Source of the DNA: Candidatus Gastranaerophilales bacterium HUM_12
GTDB lineage: Bacteria; Cyanobacteriota; Vampirovibrionia; Gastranaerophilales; Gastranaerophilaceae
Length of the DNA stretch: 64,000 nucleotides
Assembly (NCBI GenBank): GCA_002102825.1
Contig: DABJ01000027.1
Coordinates: 42,672-106,671 of the forward strand
Direction: 5' to 3'
In this document: piece after piece, positions 26,188 to 34,136 of the stretch
Position numbering within the stretch: the stretch's first letter is position 1
How the letters are laid out: each line of letters begins with the position of its first letter
The notes under the pieces: model-generated
Database searches by the model: none
Seen by the model: only the letters and a program-made list of their open reading frames with translations
What the model was told of the DNA's origin: nothing
Program-made: the position numbers and the translations under genes

Positions 26188-27138
26188 TTACTTGCTAAAG
26201 GGATTAAAATAATTTCTGTTGCACTTTTTTTCTAAAAAAGATTTTTGGTTGCTTTGTTGAATTTCATCTGTCGGTTTAAGATTTCCTAAAATCATCAAAT
26301 CATTTGAGTTGTGTTTTCTATAGTTTTCTTGAGCTATTTGTGGATTTTTATTGGCATAACAATATTTACAACCATTTGGACAAGTGTCATAATCTCCAAT
26401 ATTTCTATTCTCCATACAACGACAGCCTTGTCTGTTACCTGAATGTCGTACCTTTTTGAATGTAATATCATTTGCTTTGCCTAAAATTTCAGATGTCATA
26501 CACCCCGATTGCAGAATTCCATATTGTTCAATATTTTCAACTGTTGCACAAGTTTGAATTATTATATTGTGTTTCTTCGCTATCGCTCCGATATTTTTTG
26601 CGATTTCATTTTTATCAATGTCAGTCAACGTAATGATTTCAGGCATGTTCGTTTTTAGTTTCTTATACATTTCAACAAAACTAAAAATACATCTGTCAAT
26701 ATATGGTGAAAGTTTTTCAGACATATAATCAAAAGTTTCATAATGAACATTTTTAGTGTATTTTTCTGTCAAAAGAATTGGGTCATATCGCCATGCAATT
26801 CTTTGTTTATCGACAATTTTAGATAATTTAATAAGAGTTTCAATGCTTTCGTCTATACTTGGCACATTAGGTTCAATGTCCTTGCCATAAGCCGTAATTG
26901 TATAGTGAAAATATGTGTTAAACTTATCAGTAATTTCTGTTAATCTGTTTAAAATCGGTTCATAATTTTTGGAACAAAATACAACGCAATCAAGGACTTT
27001 TGGGTCTAGTTCGTATTTTGTTACTTTGTTTTGAAACATTGGATTTCTTGAATAAACAAAGCCTTCTTCGAATCTTTTCAAAAGCCAATCTGAATAATAT
27101 TGAACTGTATCTGTTCTTGAACCTGTGTTAATTATCAT
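26188..27138 (-). CDS. DUF1848-family protein with cysteine cluster
   Basis: 316 residues. Early segments STGSRTD-like (TGSRTDTVQYYSDWLLKRF), SRNPMF, and LDCVVFCSKNYEPIL match the DUF1848 pattern (SxSRxTD, RNPxN, DxIVFWTKNP). The C-terminal part has QGCRCMENRNIGDYDTCPNGCKYCYANK, a run of cysteines likely to hold an Fe-S cluster. The biochemical role of the family is not known to me; a radical-type or photolyase-like enzyme is sometimes suggested. It is the gene after the broken cupin on this strand. Confidence 0.82.
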   Translation of the reverse strand: MIINTGSRTDTVQYYSDWLLKRFEEGFVYSRNPMFQNKVTKYELDPKVLDCVVFCSKNYEPILNRLTEITDKFNTYFHYTITAYGKDIEPNVPSIDESIETLIKLSKIVDKQRIAWRYDPILLTEKYTKNVHYETFDYMSEKLSPYIDRCIFSFVEMYKKLKTNMPEIITLTDIDKNEIAKNIGAIAKKHNIIIQTCATVENIEQYGILQSGCMTSEILGKANDITFKKVRHSGNRQGCRCMENRNIGDYDTCPNGCKYCYANKNPQIAQENYRKHNSNDLMILGNLKPTDEIQQSNQKSFLEKKCNRNYFNPFSK

Positions 27139-27161
27139 TTTATACTTTTATTCCTGATTAA

Positions 27162-27183
27162 AAAGGGGCAAGATTGCCCCTTT
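27162..27183 (-). terminator. Terminator of the cupin locus
   Basis: AAAGGGGCAA (27162-27171) and TTGCCCCTTT (27174-27183) form a GC-rich hairpin; reading minus-strand, it is followed by T residues. It separates the cupin remnant from the DUF1848 gene. Confidence 0.75.
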
Positions 27184-27188
27184 CAATT

Positions 27189-27515
27189 TTAACACAATTC
27201 AGCATCGCTAAGTCCGAATTGTTCCAAGCTGTTTGATTTTGCTTGAACACAGATATATTCCAAATCGGTTTTTGCTTCCATTGTTCTTACCGCATTTGGA
27301 AGAACTTTTACACAACTGCCTTCTTTTATTTCAACAACTTCATTATCTAAAGTCATTGTACCTTCACCTTTTAAGAAAATATAAACTTCCTCATTTTGTT
27401 TGTGTTTGTGATTGAATGGCAATTTCACTCCTGCAGGCATTGTACTAACTGAAATTTCTCAACTTGTTAATCCTGGCAAATCATGCAAAAATGCTTTGCC
27501 ATTTCCGTTAGATAT
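27189..27515 (-). pseudogene. Cupin-domain protein, broken by an in-frame stop
   Basis: The downstream part (27189-27440) encodes 83 residues of a small cupin: PFNHKHKQNEEVYIFLKGEG with metal-binding histidines and glutamate, then DNEVVEIKEGSCVKVLP. Reading upstream in the same frame gives NGKAFLHDLPGLTS, a TGA at 27459-27461, then EISVSTMPAG. Intact cupins of this type continue through that point, usually as GLTxCEIS, so TGA stands where Cys is expected. There is no start codon upstream before a TAG, and no ribosome site before the ATG at 27440. A decayed gene is the best reading. Confidence 0.7.
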
Positions 27516-27620
27516 CTAACTTTGTCAAGAGGTTTTAATTTCTTTTGTAACGATTATGTTAAACTTTAGCAAAATTTCATTTTGAGAGGATTATAAACTT
27601 AATAAGTAAAGGAAAATATA

Positions 27621-28325
27621 ATGAATACTATATCTAATAATAATGTTAATTTTAAAGGCACGTTTGTTGTAAATTATAAAAACTCAATTTCTGGAATGCG
27701 TGAGGGCTTTGAGCATGCAATCGGAAAACATAAAAGGTTGATATTTGACGGTTTTGGCGGGAAAAAAGACACAACTTTATATGTATTGAAAGATAGCAAA
27801 GATTATGATGCTGCAATGTTTTTAAAGGCAAATAATAAACGTTTTAAATATATGCCGGATATTAATACAAAGGCAAGTTTTGAATATTTGGAAGATGCTG
27901 AAAAGTATATATTAGAAAACAAACCTAGAGTTATTACAAAAATTAAAGATTTAATTGATTTTGTAACAAGTAATAGAATGAAACAAAAAGCAAATTATCG
28001 TAGACCTATAAATGAATATATTTTTCAAAAATTTGGTATTACTAATGATGAAGTTACAAGGGTAAAAGATTCAAGAGGAGTAACTTTTTATAAAGATAAA
28101 ACAACCGGAGATACTCGAGTTCAGTTATCGCCATTCAATGAAAATGGGACATATTTTGTTCGCGTGAAAGATTCTACTTATCCTCATGAAATTTCTCGTT
28201 ATGCGGTTGACAGAGATGGAAATTTTTTATATAAATTTAGTACTCCCGATGATGTTAGGATTTTTAATGAAAAGTTTAAATTAGCATGCCAGTTTTTATG
28301 CAACCCTGAAAAATTTACAAAGTAA
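27621..28325 (+). CDS. Unidentified protein with N-terminal FKG tag
   Basis: 234 residues, no signal peptide. The start MNTISNNNVNFKGTFVVN has the tag at F11-K-G. The rest is lysine- and aromatic-rich; a C-terminal stretch with YPHEISRYAVDRDGNFLYKF looks like paired beta strands. AAAGGAAAATATA precedes the ATG. No family recognised. Faces away from the cupin remnant. Confidence 0.75.
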   Translation: MNTISNNNVNFKGTFVVNYKNSISGMREGFEHAIGKHKRLIFDGFGGKKDTTLYVLKDSKDYDAAMFLKANNKRFKYMPDINTKASFEYLEDAEKYILENKPRVITKIKDLIDFVTSNRMKQKANYRRPINEYIFQKFGITNDEVTRVKDSRGVTFYKDKTTGDTRVQLSPFNENGTYFVRVKDSTYPHEISRYAVDRDGNFLYKFSTPDDVRIFNEKFKLACQFLCNPEKFTK

Positions 28326-28562
28326 GTTTATAAAATTTTTATGTTACAATCTTTCAAGGATAAGGTATTGTTTATACTAACAATGATTTAAAATCTTGTT
28401 ATCAGTAAATTATTGTTGTCGAAGAAAATAAATAAAGACAATGAGACAAGAGTGGAGTAACAGGCAATAGAAGATTGAAATTAACAGGTTTGTATAATCA
28501 AATGCAAGTATTTAATGCTATAAAACATCTAATTGGTACAATTGGGAAGTAGGGAGGTTGTT

Positions 28563-29189
28563 ATGAAAAGGATTTTAATTTTGATGTGTTTATTACTTTC
28601 TTCTGCATCAATTGTTTTTGCCGGAGAAACTTATTCTATTAAAGATTTGAAAAAGATGAATATTGATGCAAATTCCTCTATATCAAAGGAAGAATTGCTA
28701 AAGGCTCAAAAGATTATGTTGGGTGTATATGAAAAGACTTCTGATGGTGTAAAACAAGGTAAAGGCCCATTTTATGCTGAAATTTATGATAAAAACGGGA
28801 AATTAATTGCTGCATCTTCTAATAGTGTAGTCGAAGATAATTGTTCAATTTATCATGCGGAGGTTAATACCTTGAAAAAGGCTCATTCATATTATAAGCA
28901 GTACAATTTAGCACCTAAAGATTTGACAATTTATGTTAATGCTGAACCTTGCATAATGTGTGCCGGTGCAATTATGTGGTCTGGAGTCAAAACAGTATAT
29001 TTTGGTGTCCCATCTAAGAGTGTTGAAGAAATTACCGGTTTTGATGAGGGATTTAAACCGAATTGGATAAATGAATTCAAGAAAAGAGGCATAACTGTTT
29101 ATGGGAATATTGAACAACAGGCAGGAGAAAGAATTCTTCAAGATTATGTAAACAGTGGAAAAGAAATTTATAAACCAACTAGAAAGTAG
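28563..29189 (+). CDS. Exported cytidine-deaminase-fold (nucleoside/base) deaminase
   Basis: 208 residues. ATG 28563 follows AGGGAGG. A clear signal peptide (MKRILILMCLLLSSASIVFA) precedes a TadA/guanine-deaminase-like domain: YHAEVNTLKKA (H98, E100) and EPCIMCAGAIMWSGVKTVYFG (C130, C133), the zinc and proton-shuttle residues. ITGFDEGF and NWINEF later resemble the guanine deaminase end. Such enzymes normally work in the cytoplasm; export of one is unusual. It is followed seven bases later by a lipoprotein gene. Substrate unknown. Confidence 0.85.
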   Translation: MKRILILMCLLLSSASIVFAGETYSIKDLKKMNIDANSSISKEELLKAQKIMLGVYEKTSDGVKQGKGPFYAEIYDKNGKLIAASSNSVVEDNCSIYHAEVNTLKKAHSYYKQYNLAPKDLTIYVNAEPCIMCAGAIMWSGVKTVYFGVPSKSVEEITGFDEGFKPNWINEFKKRGITVYGNIEQQAGERILQDYVNSGKEIYKPTRK

Positions 29190-29196
29190 GACGATT

Positions 29197-29715
29197 ATGA
29201 TTATAAAATATAAATACTTGTTATCTGTTATTGTATGTACAATTATGTTATTTGCTTGTGGTTGCACATATAAAACAATGCCAATAGGCACATCTAACCC
29301 TTGGACTGATTGTAATGATAGTTATTCTTGTGCGGTTAAAATTGCCGGATTTAACATGCCGTTGCATCTTTCAAATTATACTGTAAGAGCAATGAAAGGA
29401 CTGGTAGAGGTTACGTATCAGTTAGATGAGCATCGTGATGTTACGGTAAGAAAAAGCCTAGAAGAAATTAACGGCGGAGATAATAGCGGGGATTATACAA
29501 AGTATCCTGAAAATTCAACACTAGTACTAGATAATGGTGTAGAAATAAATGTCCGAAAAGACGGGGATAAGATTTATGTGATGTATTTTGGTGCAGAAAG
29601 CGGATATTATTCTGCTCGTTGTGAACAAGGTATGTCAACTAAAGAGGTTGAAGATATTTATTCTGTAATTGCAGAAGTTGAGGCGGCAAAACTTCCTCCA
29701 GAAGCTTTTGAATAG
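29197..29715 (+). CDS. Lipoprotein, unidentified
   Basis: 172 residues. Lipoprotein signal peptide with lipobox LFAC (MIIKYKYLLSVIVCTIMLFAC), lipid-modified Cys at 21, a substrate for LspA (9237). ATG 29197 is seven bases after the deaminase stop, with AGTAGGAC upstream, so the two are cotranscribed. The mature part is beta-rich and acidic (VEVTYQLDEHRDVTVRKSL, YTKYPENSTLVLDNGVEI). No family recognised. Confidence 0.75.
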   Translation: MIIKYKYLLSVIVCTIMLFACGCTYKTMPIGTSNPWTDCNDSYSCAVKIAGFNMPLHLSNYTVRAMKGLVEVTYQLDEHRDVTVRKSLEEINGGDNSGDYTKYPENSTLVLDNGVEINVRKDGDKIYVMYFGAESGYYSARCEQGMSTKEVEDIYSVIAEVEAAKLPPEAFE

Positions 29716-29801
29716 TTTTGTAAATATTTTTAATAATATATCAAAAATATTAATTTTCGTATTTTATACTAAGTCATAAACTTTGTAGAAGAAAGGATTT
29801 T

Positions 29802-30092
29802 ATGCAAAGGGTGAAAAAAGTTTTATTGCTAACAATCTTATCTGTGGTTTTGGCACCTATGGTGTGGGCAGATGTTGTTGTTTCTCCTCAGTGGAGTGAG
29901 TTTTGTCCTTCTGAATATATTAGTTCGAAATCTTCAAGGTTTAATTCTACGCAGAATTATTGGTATAACAGACGAGTTCAGTTTGAGGAGTCTTTGGAAC
30001 AATGTAATTCTTATAGTGGTGAACATTTGAAGTCTTGTTATTCTAAAATTCGAGCTGAAGAAATAAATAAAAATAAGTACAAAAAAATCTAA
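29802..30092 (+). CDS. Small exported protein
   Basis: 96 residues with a signal peptide (VKKVLLLTILSVVLAPMVWA). The mature part of about 70 residues is Ser/Tyr-rich with three cysteines (SEFCPSEY, LEQCNSY, KSCYSK) that could form a disulfide. GAAAGGA precedes the ATG. Function unknown. Confidence 0.65.
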   Translation: MQRVKKVLLLTILSVVLAPMVWADVVVSPQWSEFCPSEYISSKSSRFNSTQNYWYNRRVQFEESLEQCNSYSGEHLKSCYSKIRAEEINKNKYKKI

Positions 30093-30121
30093 AAAATATT
30101 TCTAAACAAAGGAGATACGTG

Positions 30122-30472
30122 ATGAATTCTTCTCTAAGTATAAGTTCTCAACCGGTTTTTACAGCGAAGATATCTGTGATTGCGCAAGCTAAATTATTAT
30201 CAAAAGAAGATTCAAATACTCTAAAGGCAATAGCTAAAAATATTGGAACCGATGATGATATTATTCATTTGACGGTTAAAGAATCTAAAAAACACCCGTA
30301 TACTGCATTCTGGGCAGAACATACTGCGGATTTCCATTTGGGGCATAAAGCATATAAAACAAGAGCTTCTAAGAATGTTTCTGCGGGAAAATTTTCACCT
30401 TTTAATTATTGCAAAAGAGTTTTATCTATACTAAAAAATGCATATATAAAAATGCAAAACTCTAAAGTTTAG
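30122..30472 (+). CDS. Small protein with N-terminal FTA tag
   Basis: 116 residues, no signal peptide. Start MNSSLSISSQPVFTAKIS has the tag at F13-T-A. GGAGAT lies five bases before the ATG at 30122; the GTG just upstream is too close to it. The rest is lysine-rich and helical with HPYTAFWAEHTADFHLGHKAY, several histidines. The stop overlaps the convergent gene by four bases. Function unknown. Confidence 0.65.
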   Translation: MNSSLSISSQPVFTAKISVIAQAKLLSKEDSNTLKAIAKNIGTDDDIIHLTVKESKKHPYTAFWAEHTADFHLGHKAYKTRASKNVSAGKFSPFNYCKRVLSILKNAYIKMQNSKV

Positions 30473-31032
30473 CTAATTTCATCAAAATCTGCAATTTTAA
30501 TTTCTTCAAAAGATTTATTTAAAGCTTCTTCCGGACTTAACCTCTTTTTCAATGCTCTATCTATGTGTGCGTTTGAAATATAAATTTCGTCTTTATCTGT
30601 TTTGTATGCAATATTTGTCGGACTTTTTCCGTTTCTTATTTCAGAAAAAGGAATGTCGAGTTTGTTTAAGAGTTCTTTAAATTTGTTATAAATATTAAGA
30701 CTCTTTTTGGTATTTTTAGAGCCAACAAGGATTCCTTGCAAATTATTGTCGGCTAAATTTATTTTATCCCTCAAATAAGGAATAAAAATACTAAAATTGT
30801 GGTTTGCCCCATCGTTTGGGTTTATATGCATTAGTAAGGCTTCTTTGCCATTTGTCAAAAGACATGACGTACAATCACAAATATTTCTTGTAAAAACATC
30901 TTTACCTTGCACTGTTTGCTCCAGACTCCAAGGAAAATCAGCAAAGTTTATTTTAGGGATATTGCTTGTGACTTCTGAAAATGTTTTGCTATTTACAGGT
31001 TTGATATAAGATGTAAAACTGATATCTGCCAT
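30469..31032 (-). CDS. CheD-like (cysteine deamidase fold?) protein with N-terminal FTS tag
   Basis: 187 residues, no signal peptide. The start MADISFTSYIKPV has the tag at F6-T-S. The centre CDCTSCLLTNGKEALLMHINPND (C52, C54, C57, H69) resembles the Cys ... His core of CheD/CNF-type deamidases (GSCVAVxLxD then HxMLP), and ILVGSKNTKKSLNIY then FSEIRNGKSPTNIAY follows in the same order as the later CheD strands. The match is by pattern and weak. No chemotaxis gene is nearby, so a role on another target, if any, is open. Confidence 0.45.
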   Translation of the reverse strand: MADISFTSYIKPVNSKTFSEVTSNIPKINFADFPWSLEQTVQGKDVFTRNICDCTSCLLTNGKEALLMHINPNDGANHNFSIFIPYLRDKINLADNNLQGILVGSKNTKKSLNIYNKFKELLNKLDIPFSEIRNGKSPTNIAYKTDKDEIYISNAHIDRALKKRLSPEEALNKSFEEIKIADFDEIS

Positions 31033-31106
31033 TTTTTATGCCTTTCAGAAAGAGTAAAGTCACATAAAAAATAAAATTGCCATATTGTAAAGGATTATAA
31101 CAACTC

Positions 31107-31134
31107 AAAAAAAGAACCGGTAATGACCGGTTCT
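31107..31134 (-). terminator. Terminator of the small protein gene
   Basis: AGAACCGGT (31113-31121) pairs with ACCGGTTCT (31126-31134), loop AATG. On the minus strand it is followed by seven T residues (31113-31107). Confidence 0.85.
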
Positions 31135-31212
31135 GAATTGTTATCCTATCCTAAATCTTTTTAAAAATGTTTCCTTTTTGCTTTTCCTAATTTCCAACGA
31201 TGTTCGTAAAAT

Positions 31213-31389
31213 TTATGCTATAAAGTTTGTTCCAAATCTGTTTGCTCCGTGGAAGAAAGATTGTTTCATCATTTGAGTCAAAGTCTTTTTCACAACTTTT
31301 TTATCGTTTAAATCAACTTCGCTAATTGCTTTTGAAGTATTTTTATATGCAGATGTCACAGCATCAGAAAATAATAGCATTGTAGCCAT
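31213..31389 (-). CDS. Small unidentified protein, 58 residues
   Basis: Starts MATMLLFSDAVTSAYKNT and ends with HGANRFGTNFIA. AGAGAGGATA lies upstream of the ATG at a normal distance and a strong terminator follows, so this short gene is likely real. It has an amphipathic helical N-terminal half and no signal peptide. It is divergent from the large gene at 31613. Function unknown. Confidence 0.65.
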   Translation of the reverse strand: MATMLLFSDAVTSAYKNTSKAISEVDLNDKKVVKKTLTQMMKQSFFHGANRFGTNFIA

Positions 31390-31485
31390 TTTTATATCCT
31401 CTCTTTTTATTTGAAACTTTTAAAACTTTTTTCTTTTTCTTTATTTATCTCTTACATATATATAAAAACTTCCTTTAAAAATTTA

Positions 31486-31513
31486 TTGACTTTTTATATT
31501 CAAAATATATAAA
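31486..31513 (+). promoter_or_regulatory. Promoter of the 456-residue structural-type protein
   Basis: TTGACT (31486-31491), 16-base spacer, TATAAA (31508-31513). It leaves a leader of about 90 bases before the ATG at 31613. Confidence 0.5.
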
Positions 31514-31612
31514 TTTTGTTACATAACTTAATAAACATTTCAAAAAGTTAAAGAATCCACAAAACTATGCCGATTAACAGAGTATAAAAGTTATGAAAGG
31601 AATGTTGATACA

Positions 31613-32983
31613 ATGGGATTGTCATCATCACAAGGTCGATTATTATCAATAACTGCGAGATTAACATCAAATGAGTATGAATCTCAACAGATTTCCAATG
31701 CAAAAATGAGATTGGCTACTCAATCTCAGGCAGCTAGTGATGATTATATTAATGCCCTAAATTCTCAACAAGTTCTTTATACAACTTATGATGAAAAAGG
31801 TAATTCTACAGCAGAAAGATTAACGGCAAATGCAATGTATCAGTATGCAGATATGAAAAATCAATATCTCCTTACAAATACATCTGGTCAAGTTTTGTTG
31901 CAACAAGAAGATGCTCATAAGTTCCAAGAAGCAAGTAATTTAGATGAATTTCTAGAATCTTACGGATTAAAGAAACAATGGAAATCAACTACATTAGAAT
32001 CAAATTATAACAAATTGGAAAGTGCTGAATTTGAAAATTATAGAAAAGCATGGGACGAAAAAGTTCAAGCGGCTATTGATAAAAAAGATTATTCTGTTTC
32101 TTACCACAAAGATGGAGTTCTTGTAACTGAGAGTAATTTATCATCTGATAAAGCTTGGGAAAAAGAACAAGGTGAAGCTTTCAGCAACTATAATGAAGTA
32201 CTTGCAACATATAATAACGAAGTTGCAAAGGCAAGTGCAGGTATTAATAATCAAGTTGAATTGAGCAATGCTATTAAAGCTTTGTCAGAAGCAAAAACGA
32301 AATATAGCAGTTGTCTCACTTATGATGATTGGGTTAAAACTAAGGCTGCATATTTGGACTCAAGTAATAATGTTACGAATAGATTGAATAGCGAATATTT
32401 GAATATGCAAGATAAGTACAATCCTGTCCTTGCTGAATACAATGCAGAAGCAGAGGATTATGGTTCAACAATTACAGATTTATATACTTATGATGATGCT
32501 ACAAAAGCTCAATGGTACACAAATTTGTGGTACAGATTGAACGGCGAATCTTCTGAAAAATCAGAAAAGAGCAAATCAAATTATACCGTATTGAATACAA
32601 AATTAGCAGATAGTACAACATGGATTCAAGATGCAATTACACAAGGTGCGATTACTATTGAAGTTGCCTCAAAGGCTGAGGATTCTAAAAATACGATTCC
32701 GGATTTAAATAATCCGACCGTTTATAATTTGAAAGGAATAAGCTGGAAAGCAACATTATTCTCCTCTTGTTCAGATTTAACTCAAAAAGATGATGATCAA
32801 GCAATTGCGAGAGCAGAAGCTGAATATGAAAGAAAAACTCAAGAAATCAATGCAAAAGATGAAAAATATCAAGCAAAAATAAAAAATCTTGATACAGAAC
32901 ATACTGCTTTACAAACAGAATACGATTCAATTAAGAGTGCATTGAGTAAAAACATTGATAGATCATTCAAAACATTCTCGTAG
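31613..32983 (+). CDS. Coiled-coil protein with MGLSSSQ N-terminal signature
   Basis: 456 residues, no signal peptide. It starts MGLSSSQGRLLSITARLTSN, and the first 60 residues form one long amphipathic helix (SNEYESQQISNAKMRLATQ), as do the last 70 (EAEYERKTQEINAKDEKYQ). The layout, helical ends around a Ser/Thr/Asn-rich centre and no signal peptide, recalls flagellin-, hook- or needle-like secreted proteins, but no flagellar gene is here. I recall similar starts in Gastranaerophilales proteins; no function is known to me. Own promoter. Confidence 0.7.
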   Translation: MGLSSSQGRLLSITARLTSNEYESQQISNAKMRLATQSQAASDDYINALNSQQVLYTTYDEKGNSTAERLTANAMYQYADMKNQYLLTNTSGQVLLQQEDAHKFQEASNLDEFLESYGLKKQWKSTTLESNYNKLESAEFENYRKAWDEKVQAAIDKKDYSVSYHKDGVLVTESNLSSDKAWEKEQGEAFSNYNEVLATYNNEVAKASAGINNQVELSNAIKALSEAKTKYSSCLTYDDWVKTKAAYLDSSNNVTNRLNSEYLNMQDKYNPVLAEYNAEAEDYGSTITDLYTYDDATKAQWYTNLWYRLNGESSEKSEKSKSNYTVLNTKLADSTTWIQDAITQGAITIEVASKAEDSKNTIPDLNNPTVYNLKGISWKATLFSSCSDLTQKDDDQAIARAEAEYERKTQEINAKDEKYQAKIKNLDTEHTALQTEYDSIKSALSKNIDRSFKTFS

Positions 32984-33077
32984 AAAATCTCATTAAGACT
33001 TATAAATATATTTTTCCCCTACAAATTTTTCCCTCCACTTTATAGTATAATTTAACTATCAAATGGAGGTTTTTATT

Positions 33078-34070
33078 ATGCATAGTGTAACTTTGATTAA
33101 TGGTGATGGTATCGGACCGGAAATTTCTGAAAGTGTGATGAAAATAATTGATGCTGCAGGTTTGAAGATAGATTGGGATATTCAAACTGCCGGTGCAGAT
33201 GTTATTCAAACTGAGGGAACTCCATTACCACAAAGAGTTTTAGACTCTGTAAGACAAAATAAAGTTGCTCTTAAAGCTCCTGTTACAACACCGATTGGAA
33301 AAGGTTTCAGGTCTGTGAATGTCCAACTTAGAAAAAACTTGGACTTGTTTGCAAATATAAGACCTTGTAAAAACCTAACCGGTGTAAAAACTCGATTTGA
33401 TAATGTGAACTTAGTTGTCGTTAGAGAAAATACTGAAGATTTGTATGCAGGTGTAGAAGAAAAAATTGATGATAATACTGCACATAGTATTAAAATCATT
33501 ACTCGAAAAGCTTCAGAAAGGATTTGTAAGTTTGCCTTTGATTATGCTGTAAAAAACGACAGGCATGAGGTTTGTGTTGTTACCAAAGCAAATATTATGA
33601 AGTTATCTGATGGATTATTTTTAGAATGTTATAGAAATGTTGCTCAGAATTATCCACAAATAAAAACAAGAGAAATTTTGGTTGATAATCTTTGCATGCA
33701 ACTTGTTCAAGATCCGACAAAATTTGATGTTTTAGTTCTTCCTAATTTGTATGGAGATATTGTTTCTGATTTAACAGCAGGACTAATCGGGGGATTGGGT
33801 GTTGCACAAGGTGCAAATATCGGAAATGATTGTGCAGTATTTGAACCGGTTCATGGTTCTGCCCCTGATATAAAAGGACAAAACAAGGCTAATCCTACGG
33901 CATTGATTCTATCTGCTGTTGAAATGCTCCGATATATTAATGAAAATTCTTATGCGGAGAAGATTGAGCATGCTTTATTTAAAACATTAGCAAATGGTGA
34001 TAAAACTCAGGATTTAGGCGGAAATTTGTCAACCACAGATTTTACTTCAAAAATTATAGAAAATTTATAA
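33078..34070 (+). CDS. Isocitrate/isopropylmalate-family dehydrogenase, NAD-isocitrate type
   Basis: 330 residues. ATG 33078 lies eight bases after GGAGG; the in-frame ATG at 33063 contains that site. Motifs: LINGDGIGPEIS, LRKNLDLFANIRPC, VVRENTEDLYAGVE (the NTEDLY points to isocitrate rather than isopropylmalate), KANIMKLSDGLF, and NLYGDIVSDLTAGLIGGLGVAQGANIG. It decarboxylates isocitrate to 2-oxoglutarate. Short length matches NAD-dependent forms. Stands alone. Confidence 0.88.
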   Translation: MHSVTLINGDGIGPEISESVMKIIDAAGLKIDWDIQTAGADVIQTEGTPLPQRVLDSVRQNKVALKAPVTTPIGKGFRSVNVQLRKNLDLFANIRPCKNLTGVKTRFDNVNLVVVRENTEDLYAGVEEKIDDNTAHSIKIITRKASERICKFAFDYAVKNDRHEVCVVTKANIMKLSDGLFLECYRNVAQNYPQIKTREILVDNLCMQLVQDPTKFDVLVLPNLYGDIVSDLTAGLIGGLGVAQGANIGNDCAVFEPVHGSAPDIKGQNKANPTALILSAVEMLRYINENSYAEKIEHALFKTLANGDKTQDLGGNLSTTDFTSKIIENL

Positions 34071-34076
34071 AAGAAA

Positions 34077-34099
34077 AGTGCTTGATATTACCAAGCACT
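34077..34099 (-). terminator. Terminator of the TPR gene
   Basis: AGTGCTTG (34077-34084) pairs with CAAGCACT (34092-34099). Reading minus-strand, TTTTCTTTT follows. It may also slow plus-strand transcription, but lacks T residues on that side. Confidence 0.7.
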
Positions 34100-34136
34100 A
34101 AATTACCTCTTTAATATAATGTGAATAAATATATCC

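Noticed and set aside
27441..27515. Selenocysteine at the TGA of the cupin gene
   Set aside because: No start codon or ribosome site lies upstream, a TAG bounds the frame, and I see no convincing hairpin right after the TGA. A broken gene is simpler.
27507..27520. GTTAGATATCTAAC, a perfect 14-bp palindrome, as an operator
   Set aside because: It lies at the decayed 5' end of the cupin remnant; with no promoter or intact gene I could not support a regulatory call.
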